Assembly: GCA_002995645.1 (NCBI GenBank)
Contig: PUHO01000018.1
Coordinates: 17,695-81,694 of the forward strand
Origin: SAR324 cluster bacterium
GTDB lineage: Bacteria > SAR324 > XYD2-FULL-50-16 > HCM1
Length of the DNA stretch: 64,000 nt
Direction: 5' to 3'
Made by a program: the position numbers and the translations under genes. The notes beneath the pieces are model-generated. The model ran no database searches. It worked only from the letters and a program-made list of their open reading frames with translations, and was not told the origin of the DNA. Position 1 is the first letter of the stretch, and each line of letters opens with the position of its first letter. Positions 53,190 to 62,498 of the stretch are shown here, in pieces.

Positions 53190-54008
53190 ATGAAAATAGC
53201 TTCTTTTAATGTTAATTCATTACGTACAAGATTGGACAAAGTCCTTTTATACCTTCAGGAAAATAAACCGGATATACTTGGTTTACAAGAAATTAAAATG
53301 GAAAACCATATATTCCCACATGAAGAATTTGAGAAACTAGGCTATTATAGCTACCCAAACGGACAAAAGCAATACCACGGCGTCGCTTTGCTAGCAAACA
53401 GAGAAGCGATTAACATACAAAACGATTTTCCTATTGAAACAGAGCTTACAGAAAAGCGGATTCAATTTGTTGATTTTACAACGCAAGACAAGCAAACTAT
53501 TACGATCATTAACGGCTATTTCCCACAAGGTGAAAATAGGAGTCATGAAAAAAAATTTCCAATGAAACGCGCTTTTTACGAAGCTCTTCTTACAAGCTTA
53601 CAAACAAAGTATACTAAAGATCAATATATAGTCGTGCTAGGTGATTTCAATATTGCATTTAGCGATCTAGATATTGGCATTGGCGAAGCAAACGCAAAAC
53701 GCTGGCTTGCTACCGGAAAATGTAGCTTCCTGCCGGAAGAAAGAGAGTGGATTAAAGCGCTTAACCAATGGGGTTTACAAGATAGCTTTCGTTTATTATA
53801 TCCTAATGAGTCAAATCGCTTTAGCTGGTTTGACTATCGTTCTAAAGGCTTTGACGACACACCACAACGCGGTTTACGACTGGACTATCTATTACTAACG
53901 CCACCTTTAGCAAAAAAACTAAGTTCGTCTACTATAGATTATACTTTGCGAGGAATGGAAAAGCCGTCTGATCATTGTATAATTGAATGCGAAATTCCTA
54001 GTATTTAA
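53190..54008 (+). CDS. xthA: Exodeoxyribonuclease III / AP endonuclease
   Basis: DNA-repair nuclease cutting at abasic sites, 272 residues. Metal and catalytic residues are visible: N7 in SFNVNSLR, E34 in GLQEIKM, the DFN motif (VVLGDFNIAFSDLDIG), and the SDHC ending. RLDYLLLT near the C-terminus is also conserved. ATG 53190 follows TAGGAT. The stop overlaps the longest version of the downstream murJ-like frame, but not its more likely start. Confidence 0.94.
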   Translation: MKIASFNVNSLRTRLDKVLLYLQENKPDILGLQEIKMENHIFPHEEFEKLGYYSYPNGQKQYHGVALLANREAINIQNDFPIETELTEKRIQFVDFTTQDKQTITIINGYFPQGENRSHEKKFPMKRAFYEALLTSLQTKYTKDQYIVVLGDFNIAFSDLDIGIGEANAKRWLATGKCSFLPEEREWIKALNQWGLQDSFRLLYPNESNRFSWFDYRSKGFDDTPQRGLRLDYLLLTPPLAKKLSSSTIDYTLRGMEKPSDHCIIECEIPSI

Positions 54009-54015
54009 GTTTATT

Positions 54016-55638
54016 GTGTCTTCGTCTTCTTATCGTAGCTTTAGCATAGTTACGTTAGCCATGATTTTGGCTTACCCTATTAGCCTTGTAAACCAACAAT
54101 TAATTGCCTATTTCTTTGGAACAAGTAAAGAATTAGATCTATACAACATGATTGTTGCCATTGTCAACGCTGTGGGGGTTTTGTTTTACCCTATGAAAGA
54201 CGCACTTACTCCTTACTATTTTAAGCTAAAAAACAAATCGCTAACGCTTGCTAATCAAACGCTATCACAAGTAATTAATTTTTATATTACTTTAATGATT
54301 GCCGTCTTTACTTGCGTTTTGCTTTCTTTTCTTGCTTTCCCTTATTTTTGGCGATTTCTCCTTCCGTCAATAGACATACAATCGCATATAACTAGATTAC
54401 TACTCTATATTGTTGGTTATGCGATTTTTTTATCTTTATATTATTTTACGTTTGTCTTGCAAACCTTTTTAATTGCATATAAAAAACCAATTTTTCAAGT
54501 TCTGCAAAAATTCTATATCCCGTTTATTTCTATACTATTTCTTGTTAGCTATGCTAAGTCAACTGGCGTATATACCATTATTATAGCTAATATTGTCGGT
54601 AGCCTTTCTTTGTGTGGCATACAAATTTTTTCACTAAGAAAAACAGACATACAATATACTTTTTTCACAAAGCCAAAACTAGATAAGTATATTCTATCTT
54701 TATATTCTATGTTAATGGCATATTATTTTGGCAATAATATTTTTGTGTTTCTTGAACAATGGGTTTTACTATCATTCAAACAAACCGGCTTAGTCTCTTC
54801 TTTTCAATATGGATACACCCTTGCCATGGTTCCTTATCTTCTTTTTGCACTTCCTTTATATAGCATAATGTATCCTAAAATATTACAAAGTGTAGAAAAA
54901 AACAATCTCCTAGAAATAGGGCATATGTTCTTTAAATATAGCGAACGCATTTGGTTATTAGTTGGTTTTTGTACTCTATATTGTTTCGCTTTCTCATATG
55001 AAATTATATATATTATTTTTGCGCAAGGTAATTTTGTATTTAACGACGTAATACGAACAGGTTATATTTTTAAGTATTTAATTGTATTTATTTTACTTGA
55101 ATGTGTGCAATTTATTTTAGTGAATATTTTTACAGTCATGCATAGAATCTCCTATATGTTTGTCGCTATTTCTTCACGTATCATTATAGGACTTAGTTTG
55201 TTAATCATAGCTAAGTTGCTAAACAATATGCCGCTTGCCTTATTTTCTATTCCTATTAAAACACTGCTCGCTATAATCATTTTATATACTGTTTTCTATT
55301 TCAAAATAATAGAAAAACAAGATCGAAAAAAAATTAAACAACTATATATATATAGGTTAATTCGTATCTTGTTTATATTAGCGATTAGCCTAGTACTAAT
55401 ACAATGGGGGCTTGCAGATAAATTAAATAGCAACGCTTTACAAGCAATGATTGCCAATCAATCTATATTAGTTGGTAAGCTATATATACTCCTTCTTCTT
55501 GCTGTTGGCGGGGTAGCGTTTCTTTTCTTATACCTTGCTAGCTTGTTTGCTTTTCATATTATTAAAATAAAAGACGCTAAACAAATGCTAGCAACTTTGT
55601 ATCGTATCTTTAATAGCAAGTTTAACAATAAACCTTAA
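54016..55638 (+). CDS. murJ: MurJ-like lipid II flippase (MVF family membrane protein)
   Basis: Polytopic membrane protein of about 540 residues with 13-14 predicted helices, related to MurJ, which flips lipid II across the inner membrane. Start uncertain: GTG 54016 avoids overlap with xthA; TTG 53983 and ATG 54061 are in the same frame. Family-like features include PISLVNQQLIAYFFGTSKELD at the N-terminus and LFYPMKDALTPYYF in helix 2; MurJ usually has AYFFGTSAEADAF there. Many positions differ from well-studied MurJ, so a general polysaccharide-type flippase remains possible. Confidence 0.75.
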   Translation: MSSSSYRSFSIVTLAMILAYPISLVNQQLIAYFFGTSKELDLYNMIVAIVNAVGVLFYPMKDALTPYYFKLKNKSLTLANQTLSQVINFYITLMIAVFTCVLLSFLAFPYFWRFLLPSIDIQSHITRLLLYIVGYAIFLSLYYFTFVLQTFLIAYKKPIFQVLQKFYIPFISILFLVSYAKSTGVYTIIIANIVGSLSLCGIQIFSLRKTDIQYTFFTKPKLDKYILSLYSMLMAYYFGNNIFVFLEQWVLLSFKQTGLVSSFQYGYTLAMVPYLLFALPLYSIMYPKILQSVEKNNLLEIGHMFFKYSERIWLLVGFCTLYCFAFSYEIIYIIFAQGNFVFNDVIRTGYIFKYLIVFILLECVQFILVNIFTVMHRISYMFVAISSRIIIGLSLLIIAKLLNNMPLALFSIPIKTLLAIIILYTVFYFKIIEKQDRKKIKQLYIYRLIRILFILAISLVLIQWGLADKLNSNALQAMIANQSILVGKLYILLLLAVGGVAFLFLYLASLFAFHIIKIKDAKQMLATLYRIFNSKFNNKP

Positions 55639-55646
55639 TCAAGAGT

Positions 55647-55877
55647 ATGGCAAATAAATGGAATAAAATAGAAGGCAACCTAGCAGGTTCGTTTTATATT
55701 GATGAGAATTGTATTAATTGCGGGCTTTGCGCGTCTATATGTCCGGACGTATACGCTAGTAAACCAAGCTTAGCCGTGCATATAGTGCAAAAGCAACCAA
55801 CAAGTGAGAAAGAAATAGAACTTGCCACAGAAGCGCAAGAATGCTGCCCTGCCGACGCTATTGGCAACGACGGCTAG
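55647..55877 (+). CDS. Small ferredoxin with one [4Fe-4S] cluster
   Basis: A 76-residue electron carrier. C22, C25, C28 and C32 form a CxxCxxCxxxCP motif, and a second pair, C66 and C67, occurs in CCPADAI. In the clostridial ferredoxin scheme the cluster takes three cysteines of the first motif and the Cys before Pro in the second (C67); the second cluster's other ligands are lost. This matches ferredoxins of the single-cluster type. It lies 8 bp after the murJ-like gene. Redox partner unknown. Confidence 0.88.
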   Translation: MANKWNKIEGNLAGSFYIDENCINCGLCASICPDVYASKPSLAVHIVQKQPTSEKEIELATEAQECCPADAIGNDG

Positions 55878-55893
55878 CATTCTTTTTTACTTA

Positions 55894-56766
55894 TTACAAC
55901 AATACTAATTCTTCTTTAATAAGCGGTAGCACTTCGTAAGGCATTTTGTTTGGTAACGTATCCCAATCTATAATGGTTAGAAGGTAAGCAAGTAATTTAT
56001 TATAGATTAAACCACGATCATACCATTCTTCATATAGTCGTTTTTCGTCTGCTGAAATAGGCGTTCCGTTAATAGCTTGCTGGTAAAGAAATTTAACAAC
56101 ACTATTAGGAAATTGATATATAAAGTGGACAATACTATGATCTGTAATCTTACCTGCTCCAAAAACAACGTCGTGTTCATCTATGGTTTTAACCTGCGCT
56201 GGATTAGCGGCAAGGCTTCTTAATTCCTCTTGCACTTCAAGTATTACAGGCGTGCTAACAATCTTTTTCACATTAGGAATATCTTTAAGTCTTTTTGGTC
56301 TTTTTGCCCTTTCCGAAGGTAACTGAGAAACCATACTCGCCTTTTGCTCTTCCTCTGTTTGTTGTTCCCGCTTATCCTCGGCAATATCTGCCTCTGTTTT
56401 CATTATCATAACAGGCGCCCTTGTCTCTGTTTTCATTGCGTTTTGCAGTTCTAAAGCATTTTTAACTTCAGGAATATGCGGAGCCGGGACCTCTTGTTTT
56501 TTCTTCAATTGCTCTTTAGAAGGAACTAAAATAAGCAACAAACCTTGTAATAAAACAAAACTAACAGTTAAACAATAAATAACGGCTTTTTTATTTAATA
56601 ACAGCTTATAATTATATAAAACATAATATCTAGGGTGTGAAACGTCAGCTAATAAAATTTGCTTACTATTCATATTTTGAAAAAAATGAAATGCCATGAG
56701 CAACGTTATTACTAAGCAACCAATAATAGCAAACAGCAAAATATTACTATTCGTATTTTTTTTCAT
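55894..56766 (-). CDS. Membrane protein of unknown function with two N-terminal helices
   Basis: A 290-residue protein. Helices at about 8-28 and 60-82 enclose a 30-residue periplasmic loop, followed by a charged Glu/Lys-rich linker (about 85-190) and a conserved-looking globular C-terminal part (about 200-290, VVFGAGKITDHSIVHFIYQFPNS). No family was recognised. The layout (two helices, long linker, C-terminal cytoplasmic domain) resembles some secretion- or conjugation-linked inner-membrane proteins, but that is only a shape comparison. It converges on the ferredoxin gene. Confidence 0.7.
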   Translation of the reverse strand: MKKNTNSNILLFAIIGCLVITLLMAFHFFQNMNSKQILLADVSHPRYYVLYNYKLLLNKKAVIYCLTVSFVLLQGLLLILVPSKEQLKKKQEVPAPHIPEVKNALELQNAMKTETRAPVMIMKTEADIAEDKREQQTEEEQKASMVSQLPSERAKRPKRLKDIPNVKKIVSTPVILEVQEELRSLAANPAQVKTIDEHDVVFGAGKITDHSIVHFIYQFPNSVVKFLYQQAINGTPISADEKRLYEEWYDRGLIYNKLLAYLLTIIDWDTLPNKMPYEVLPLIKEELVLL

Positions 56767-56820
56767 AAAAATCTCCTCAAACTAATATATCTAGTATATT
56801 AGCGGTCAATTGAAAGGAAA

Positions 56821-56914
56821 ACTTAACGTATAACGTGAATATATTCAATTTGGCTTTATTTTTGCTTACATAATAGGTACGTTATATATTATTAAGTACT
56901 TCGTTATACGTATT
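56821..56914. promoter_or_regulatory. Separated inverted repeat in the divergent promoter region
   Basis: TAACGTATAACG near 56823 and CGTTATACGTATTA near 56902 are inverted copies about 80 bp apart, between the divergent membrane-protein and SPOR-like genes. They could bind one regulator for both genes. Confidence 0.3.
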
Positions 56915-56940
56915 AAAGTAAACTTTATTGATATTGAATT

Positions 56941-57738
56941 ATGGCAAAAAAAGAAACGCAAGCCCCAATGCCAAAACAAAAACCTAAACCTAAGCAAAAA
57001 AAGCCAAGTAAACTTAAATGGTTTATTTTTATTCTTATACTTATCGGCGCGGGAAGTTTATACTATATATATCAAAGAAATACTATTCCTTTAGTACAAA
57101 CCTTTACTAATGCGCTTAATAGCAGTAAAACGGAAAAATCGCAAGAAACGTTCATTCCTAGTACAGACACAACAAAATTTCAATTATTCGATCAAAAGCA
57201 AAGCAAATCGCAAACAAAGGCAGCTCAAGTTAAACAACAAGGCGATTATTATGTTTTAATGCAAGTTTGTTTATCTTTATCTTGTGTAAGAAAGGAAAAA
57301 AGAAATATCCAAGCTATACGAGAACAATCGTATATTACTTCTCATTTTTATAAAACAAACTACTATGAAGTAGTAAGCTCGCAAAGGTTAAGTTATAAAA
57401 AAAGTAAAACTGCTATTGATATTTTGAACAGGAATTTATTTGTAAATACAAAACCTTTCATTCGCCAAGTAGCAAAAGAAAAATATGTAGTTTCTTTTGG
57501 TATGTTTGATAAAAAGGATAGTGCAGAGCAACTATATTTAATATTATTAAGAACTTACGTACTAACAAAAATTAAGTTTGACGTAGTGAAACATAAAGGT
57601 AATACTAGAATATATAAAGTATTTGCCGGCGGGTTAACTCGTACAAAAGCATTGCATTTAATTACAAAATCCCATTTACAAGGTGAATTCTCATCAAAGC
57701 AATTGTATACTAGCAAAGAATTAAAAATCAAGAAATAG
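56941..57738 (+). CDS. SPOR-like domain membrane protein
   Basis: A 265-residue protein with a basic, Pro/Lys-rich N-terminus, one membrane helix (about 25-45) and a periplasmic part. Two repeats of a SPOR-like pattern are suggested, at about 98-165 (GDYYVLMQVCLSL) and 180-250 (KYVVSFGMFDKKDSAEQLYLIL...RIYKVFAGG). SPOR domains bind denuded septal peptidoglycan, so a role at the division site is likely. ATG 56941 has no strong ribosome site. The last part of the gene is duplicated at 57919. Confidence 0.72.
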   Translation: MAKKETQAPMPKQKPKPKQKKPSKLKWFIFILILIGAGSLYYIYQRNTIPLVQTFTNALNSSKTEKSQETFIPSTDTTKFQLFDQKQSKSQTKAAQVKQQGDYYVLMQVCLSLSCVRKEKRNIQAIREQSYITSHFYKTNYYEVVSSQRLSYKKSKTAIDILNRNLFVNTKPFIRQVAKEKYVVSFGMFDKKDSAEQLYLILLRTYVLTKIKFDVVKHKGNTRIYKVFAGGLTRTKALHLITKSHLQGEFSSKQLYTSKELKIKK

Positions 57739-57773
57739 GTTTAGCAAAATTACACAGTAGCTTTTGTTAAAAT

Positions 57774-57813
57774 AAAAAACGCGATATACTAACTAAGGCT
57801 ATATCGCGTTTTT
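57774..57813. terminator. Bidirectional terminator after SPOR-like gene (copy A)
   Basis: AAAAAACGCGATAT pairs with ATATCGCGTTTTT around a short loop, 36 bp past the stop at 57738. A-run and T-run allow use by both convergent genes. Confidence 0.8.
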
Positions 57814-58018
57814 GCTATGTTAAACTCATTTTTCTAACAAACGTTTTTCTGCTCTAGTAAAGCGGCTGTTTGCTCTTTTCCTAATATTGATATAAAAAGC
57901 AAACCAATCGGCAAAAGTATTTACAAGGTGAATTCTCATCAAAGCAATTATATACTAGCAAAGAATTAAAAATCAATAAATAGGTTTAGCAAAATTATAC
58001 TGTAGCTTTTGTTAAAAT

Positions 58019-58058
58019 AAAAAACGCGATATACTCACTAGGGTTATATCGCGTTTTT
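58019..58058. terminator. Bidirectional terminator, duplicated (copy B)
   Basis: Same stem as at 57774, offset by exactly 245 bp, now 48 bp beyond the lysS stop on the minus strand. Loop bases differ. Confidence 0.8.
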
Positions 58059-58105
58059 GCTATGTTAAATTCACTTTCTGGAAGTGCTAAAATAGTTTGA
58101 TTTTA

Positions 58106-59659
58106 CTAACAAGCGTTTTTTTGTTCTAGTAAAGCGGCTGTCTGCTCTTTTCCTAATATGGCAAAGAAATAACCTAGTTTAGGTCCTTGCTCTTGTTGTA
58201 ACAACGATTGATATAAGAAAGCAAACCAATCGGCAATAGGAAGGTCGTTTTCCTTTGCCACAGTAAAAAGCAATGTTTGAATGGTATTACCGTCAAACTC
58301 ACTTTCCGGAAGTGCTAAAATAGTTTGACTTGCTTGCTTTAATAAAGGAAGCCACTGCGGATTTTTAACAGTAACTGTTTCTTGGTATTGTTGATTATAC
58401 TGAGCTAATTTAATAGCATAGCCGCATAGCTGTTTATAAAACTCTTCGTTTTCTTGTACTGACGCATCATAGTTAAGAGCATAATTATATAATAAAGACG
58501 CATCGTTAATAGCAATACTTTGTGCTACGTTCAAAAGCAAAGCAAAAGAAAGCTGGCTTTTTACAACGGGAATAGTTTGGTTTTGTAGTTTAGAAAGGTA
58601 AAAAAGAGCGGAATACTCTTCTTGCTCCGTATCAGTACGTAAAGCGTTTACATAGTCGTCAATTAAACGAGGCAAAATAGACATACCCATTTTTTTTGCT
58701 TTATTAGGATTGCCAAGCAAGAAATGTAATAAAGCACCAAGAGGCGCGTAGTTAATCCATTGTTCCATTGAAATACCGTTCCCGATCTTCTTAGAAATCT
58801 TAGCGCCGTTTGCATCAAGAAACATTTCATATTTATAAGGAACCGGGGCTTTACCTCCAAGAACACGACAAATTTTAGCACTTAACGTTGCTGATTCCAT
58901 TAAATCCTTGCCGTACATTTCATAATTAATATTAAGTATATACCAACGAAGCGCCCAATCCACTTTCCAACCTACTTTTACATGTGTTCCGGTAATAGGA
59001 ATAGTGCCTTTATGCCCGCAAGCTACGTAGCTATCTGTTGAAGTTTCACAACTATAACTTAACTCGTAATTTGCCTTGTTAATGTCCGTTACTTTTGTCG
59101 TATAAATTTTGCCACATTGCTCACATATAGGAAAAAACGGACTCCAACTGTCCCTTTTTTCTTGCGAAATCGTAGCTGTGAAAAGTTGTTTAATTGTATC
59201 GTATTCTTCCGTAATACGTTGCAAACCAGCGTCAAATTTACCTTCGCCGTATAATTTACTAGAAGAACAAAAAGTATAATCAAAACCGTAGCTATCTAAA
59301 AATAAACAAAGCTGTTTATTCATATACCCCGAATAGCTTTGCGTTTCACCAAAAGGATCAGGTATAGAAGAAAGCGGTTTACCAAGATGCTCTTTTAACA
59401 TAGCGGCATTAGGCACGTTTTCCGGAATACTGCGAAGCCCGTCTTTATCATCAGAAAAAACAATTAATTCAAGTTGTATGTCCGGGCGATATTGCTTTGC
59501 TGCAATACAAATACACAAAGTTCTTGCTACTTCGGCAAAAGTTCCAATATGAGGCAAGCCGGAAGGACCAAAACCGGTTTCTAAACGAAGCGTCGTTTGC
59601 GAAGGATATGCTTTTAAAAGTCGTTTAGCCTCGTTAAGAGGCCATGGAATAGCTGGCAT
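58106..59659 (-). CDS. lysS: Lysyl-tRNA synthetase, class I
   Basis: Class I LysRS of 517 residues, the archaeal-type enzyme also used by Alphaproteobacteria and spirochaetes. HIGH motif: PHIG (36-39) in GPSGLPHIGTF. KMSKS counterpart: AKISKKIGNG (about 285-294). A zinc-ribbon region (CEQCGKIY and later CGHKG, about 175-220) and the WALRWYILNINYEMYGKDL segment are typical. As far as the window shows, it is the only lysyl-tRNA synthetase. It lies 33 bp downstream of the RDD gene; its 3' end is partly duplicated in the adjoining gap. Confidence 0.94.
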   Translation of the reverse strand: MPAIPWPLNEAKRLLKAYPSQTTLRLETGFGPSGLPHIGTFAEVARTLCICIAAKQYRPDIQLELIVFSDDKDGLRSIPENVPNAAMLKEHLGKPLSSIPDPFGETQSYSGYMNKQLCLFLDSYGFDYTFCSSSKLYGEGKFDAGLQRITEEYDTIKQLFTATISQEKRDSWSPFFPICEQCGKIYTTKVTDINKANYELSYSCETSTDSYVACGHKGTIPITGTHVKVGWKVDWALRWYILNINYEMYGKDLMESATLSAKICRVLGGKAPVPYKYEMFLDANGAKISKKIGNGISMEQWINYAPLGALLHFLLGNPNKAKKMGMSILPRLIDDYVNALRTDTEQEEYSALFYLSKLQNQTIPVVKSQLSFALLLNVAQSIAINDASLLYNYALNYDASVQENEEFYKQLCGYAIKLAQYNQQYQETVTVKNPQWLPLLKQASQTILALPESEFDGNTIQTLLFTVAKENDLPIADWFAFLYQSLLQQEQGPKLGYFFAILGKEQTAALLEQKNAC

Positions 59660-59692
59660 AATAAAACCTACATGAAATTAAAAACACTTCCT

Positions 59693-60502
59693 TTACGAAG
59701 CGTTTTGCTTGGTTATACTTATCTTTTTAACGCTCCAACGCGCGCCTTGCGCATTTTGCTTGTTTTGTGGCAGTAACACAATAGTGGCAAGATAGGTTTG
59801 ATTTGCTAAACGTAACGGTAAAATATAGGTTACGTTCGTTTTTGTTTCTGTTCTTGTGAACCAATAAGCATAGCTAGCTTCTTCGTTTTGCGTGGCAATA
59901 GCTTGCCAATCACGAGAAGAAACAAGGCTTTTAACGGCAAATTGATAATCACTTCGTTTTTTCAAGGCTAACGGCATAGTAATGTTAGTTAACAACCAAA
60001 AAAAACTAATTAGAAAAATAACACTTAATACGCGTAAAGTCAATAATCGTATTGTAATTTTTTTAGTATATTCAAGAACAACAGTATGAGCAAAGTAATC
60101 TCCTTTACGCCGAAAATAGGTATCTTTTAACAAAAAGAACAGTTCAAAAGGTAGCAGTAAAAGCCATAGATTACGAATAATTGTTTGCCTAATCTTAGTT
60201 GGGGGAAACGATTCTAACATACTGCGTACTTGTAAATTCGTAAAGTATTTGCCCCAACTTTGCCCTTTATATATATCCTTACAAAGAAACAAAAGAATAT
60301 AGAGAATATACAAAGGAATAAAATACAAGTTAAGTTGCTTCCAAGACAAGCTATCCCAAGAATCAGGTAAAAATAAAGGATATAAACTAACGGCAAAAAA
60401 GCTAATTGTGAAATAATCAATAATAAAAGCTAAATACCGAGAGAAAAACGGAGCTATACGATAAGGCAAAGTCGTAGTTTTGGCAATTTCATTCATAAAC
60501 AA
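59693..60502 (-). CDS. RDD family membrane protein
   Basis: A 269-residue protein. Residues about 15-165 form an RDD domain: FSRYLAFIIDYF (Arg and Asp of the name in helix 1), a second helix, then KGQSWGKYFTNLQV and the following RQTIIRNLWLLLLPFELF helix. A further helix is at about 150-175, with a periplasmic C-terminal part (about 180-269). RDD proteins are thought to transport ions or small molecules but are not well characterised. It starts next to the ftsI stop (1-bp gap), so the two are translated from one mRNA. Confidence 0.8.
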   Translation of the reverse strand: MFMNEIAKTTTLPYRIAPFFSRYLAFIIDYFTISFFAVSLYPLFLPDSWDSLSWKQLNLYFIPLYILYILLFLCKDIYKGQSWGKYFTNLQVRSMLESFPPTKIRQTIIRNLWLLLLPFELFFLLKDTYFRRKGDYFAHTVVLEYTKKITIRLLTLRVLSVIFLISFFWLLTNITMPLALKKRSDYQFAVKSLVSSRDWQAIATQNEEASYAYWFTRTETKTNVTYILPLRLANQTYLATIVLLPQNKQNAQGARWSVKKISITKQNAS

Positions 60503-60503
60503 A

Positions 60504-62498
60504 CTATTTTAGATAGGCAGTATATTGATTCTTGTTTGAGTCAGCAACAACGCGGTAAATTCGCCCTGAGCCTTTGAAGCGTAAAGTAATACGTTCGCGA
60601 CTAGCCCAAAGAAGGGATTCGCGCAGTGTTTTTTTATATAACGTTTTACGTACTAACTTAGCGGTTAACGGGGCAACAGGCGGTGCAATAGGCGCTTTAG
60701 GAATCCTAGCTTGATTTGCCATAGGCGCGCTTGTTAAAGGATAGTAATTAATAATTTTTTCTGTAATCTCTCTAAAAATAGGCACGGCACTAGTCGCATG
60801 TTTATACTTAGCCTTGGGATCGTCAACAATGACTAACATAGTAAGCACAGGATGATCAGCAGGAAAGAAACCAATAAAAGAAAAAACGTGATCGTCTTTA
60901 GAATAGCTATGTGTCTTAATATCAAATTTACGAGCTGTTCCCGTTTTGCCGGCAATAGCTAATCCATGCGGTTTAACACCGAAACCGGTGCCGCCTTTTT
61001 GCGTTACTGATATCATGTACTTTGTAAGCCATTTTACTGTTTCTCTAGAAAGAATAAGCTTTTTTGTATTAGGCTTTAAAGGGATTGGTTTATTGTTTTT
61101 ATCAGTAATAGCGCTTACAATGGACGGCGTAACTAAATAACCACCGGAAGCAATAGTATTCACAGCTTTTAAAAGTTGTATTGGCGTAACGGCAATAAAA
61201 TGTCCAAACGAAAGCGCAGCTAAATCAAACTTTTTCCATGATTGTAGGTTTTTATTCACAATCCCCACACTTTCACCGGGCAGGTTAATACCGGAGAGCG
61301 TACCAAAGCCAAATTTTTGTATGTTATGATAAAAGGCAGATTTCCCCATAGCAAACGCTATCTTAGACGCGCATATATTAGAAGACTTTTGCAATACTTG
61401 AGACACACTTAACCAACCGTGCGCACTTGTGTCATGTATAGGCGTGTTATATATGTAATAAATACCGTTTTCACAAAAAAATTGTTGTTCCGGCTCAATA
61501 CTATGCGTTTCCAAAGCAGACGCTAAAGTAATGACCTTAAACGTAGATCCCGGTTCATATACGGTATGTATTAACGGATTAGCATATAAAGCAACCTTAG
61601 AATCTTGGTATTTATTAGGATTAAAAGTCGGCGTATAGGCGTTAACAAGAATCTTTCCCGTCTTGGATTCCATAACGGCAGCAAGAATGCCTTTTGCGTG
61701 CATTGCTTGATTTGCTTTTTCAATCACATGCATAGCCGCGTATTGCATACGACTATCTATAGTTAAATGTACGTTACTACCGAAAAACGTAGAATTAAAC
61801 GGATTCCCATTAACTTGCACCGTATTATCATTTAACAACAAATAGTTGTAATAATATTCAATCCCTTCTCTTCCCACTAGGTTTCCACCTGTAAAGCCTA
61901 GCGTATTAGCAAGGAATCTACCCCAAGGATAAATACGAACGTAACTAGAAGTTAACAAAAATTCAGGGGCGTTAAGCTCGTGTAGTTGATTGTAGACAGA
62001 ACTAGAAATATACTTTGATAAAAGGATTTTTTTTTGACCTGATTGATTATATAAATCAATTAAATCATTTGCTTTATAATTAGCAAAGAAGGGAGTAAGT
62101 TTATTTGCCGTCTTTTCAATATTATGTACGTAATTTTTACGAAGATATAAACTATACACAGGCAAAACGCCGGCTAGTACGTTATGATTATTATCGTATA
62201 TACTACCGCGATAAACGTTATCAAATACTTTCTTACTTTGTTTTTTTGCTTGTTCCAAAATGCGCGCCGGTTGGCTAATTTGCAAATAGGCGCTACGTAC
62301 TAAAATACAGAGTAAAAAAGAACATAAAAAAAGATTAACAACAATAAAGCGAATCCTTTGTTGAAAAGAGTAAGACTTCTGTTTTTTACTAGTCCCTTGT
62401 TGCGGTTGATAGTCAAAGCTACCAATCCTGTTATTTTGTTTCTTCTTTTTTGATGTAAACGGGAACACGATTCGGACTAGACGGATATACCAAGCCAT
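60504..62498 (-). CDS. ftsI: Class B penicillin-binding protein FtsI (PBP3)
   Basis: Septal transpeptidase of about 664 residues, anchored by one helix (about 50-75). The start at 62498 is chosen because AAGG lies 8 bases upstream; the frame extends to 62528, and both overlap ftsL in another frame. Counted in the longer frame, the transpeptidase motifs are S328-T-F-K331, SSNIC (SxN motif) and K528-T-G-T531. The FtsI dimerisation domain (RGSIYDNNHNVLA) precedes them. The gene overlaps ftsL upstream and is followed by the RDD gene. murE or rsmH, often adjacent in other genomes, are not here. Confidence 0.93.
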   Translation of the reverse strand: MAWYIRLVRIVFPFTSKKKKQNNRIGSFDYQPQQGTSKKQKSYSFQQRIRFIVVNLFLCSFLLCILVRSAYLQISQPARILEQAKKQSKKVFDNVYRGSIYDNNHNVLAGVLPVYSLYLRKNYVHNIEKTANKLTPFFANYKANDLIDLYNQSGQKKILLSKYISSSVYNQLHELNAPEFLLTSSYVRIYPWGRFLANTLGFTGGNLVGREGIEYYYNYLLLNDNTVQVNGNPFNSTFFGSNVHLTIDSRMQYAAMHVIEKANQAMHAKGILAAVMESKTGKILVNAYTPTFNPNKYQDSKVALYANPLIHTVYEPGSTFKVITLASALETHSIEPEQQFFCENGIYYIYNTPIHDTSAHGWLSVSQVLQKSSNICASKIAFAMGKSAFYHNIQKFGFGTLSGINLPGESVGIVNKNLQSWKKFDLAALSFGHFIAVTPIQLLKAVNTIASGGYLVTPSIVSAITDKNNKPIPLKPNTKKLILSRETVKWLTKYMISVTQKGGTGFGVKPHGLAIAGKTGTARKFDIKTHSYSKDDHVFSFIGFFPADHPVLTMLVIVDDPKAKYKHATSAVPIFREITEKIINYYPLTSAPMANQARIPKAPIAPPVAPLTAKLVRKTLYKKTLRESLLWASRERITLRFKGSGRIYRVVADSNKNQYTAYLK

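Larger units (their letters stand above)
57739..58105. repeat. Mosaic of duplicated SPOR-gene and lysS 3' ends
   Basis: 367 bp without a gene, built from copies of its neighbours. 57919-58070 repeats 57674-57825 (end of the SPOR gene plus terminator; offset 245 bp). 57835-57917 is a rearranged copy of the lysS 3' end with an internal deletion (matches 58109-58160 and 58207-58240). 58066-58102 resembles an internal part of lysS (58293-58330). Confidence 0.88.
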
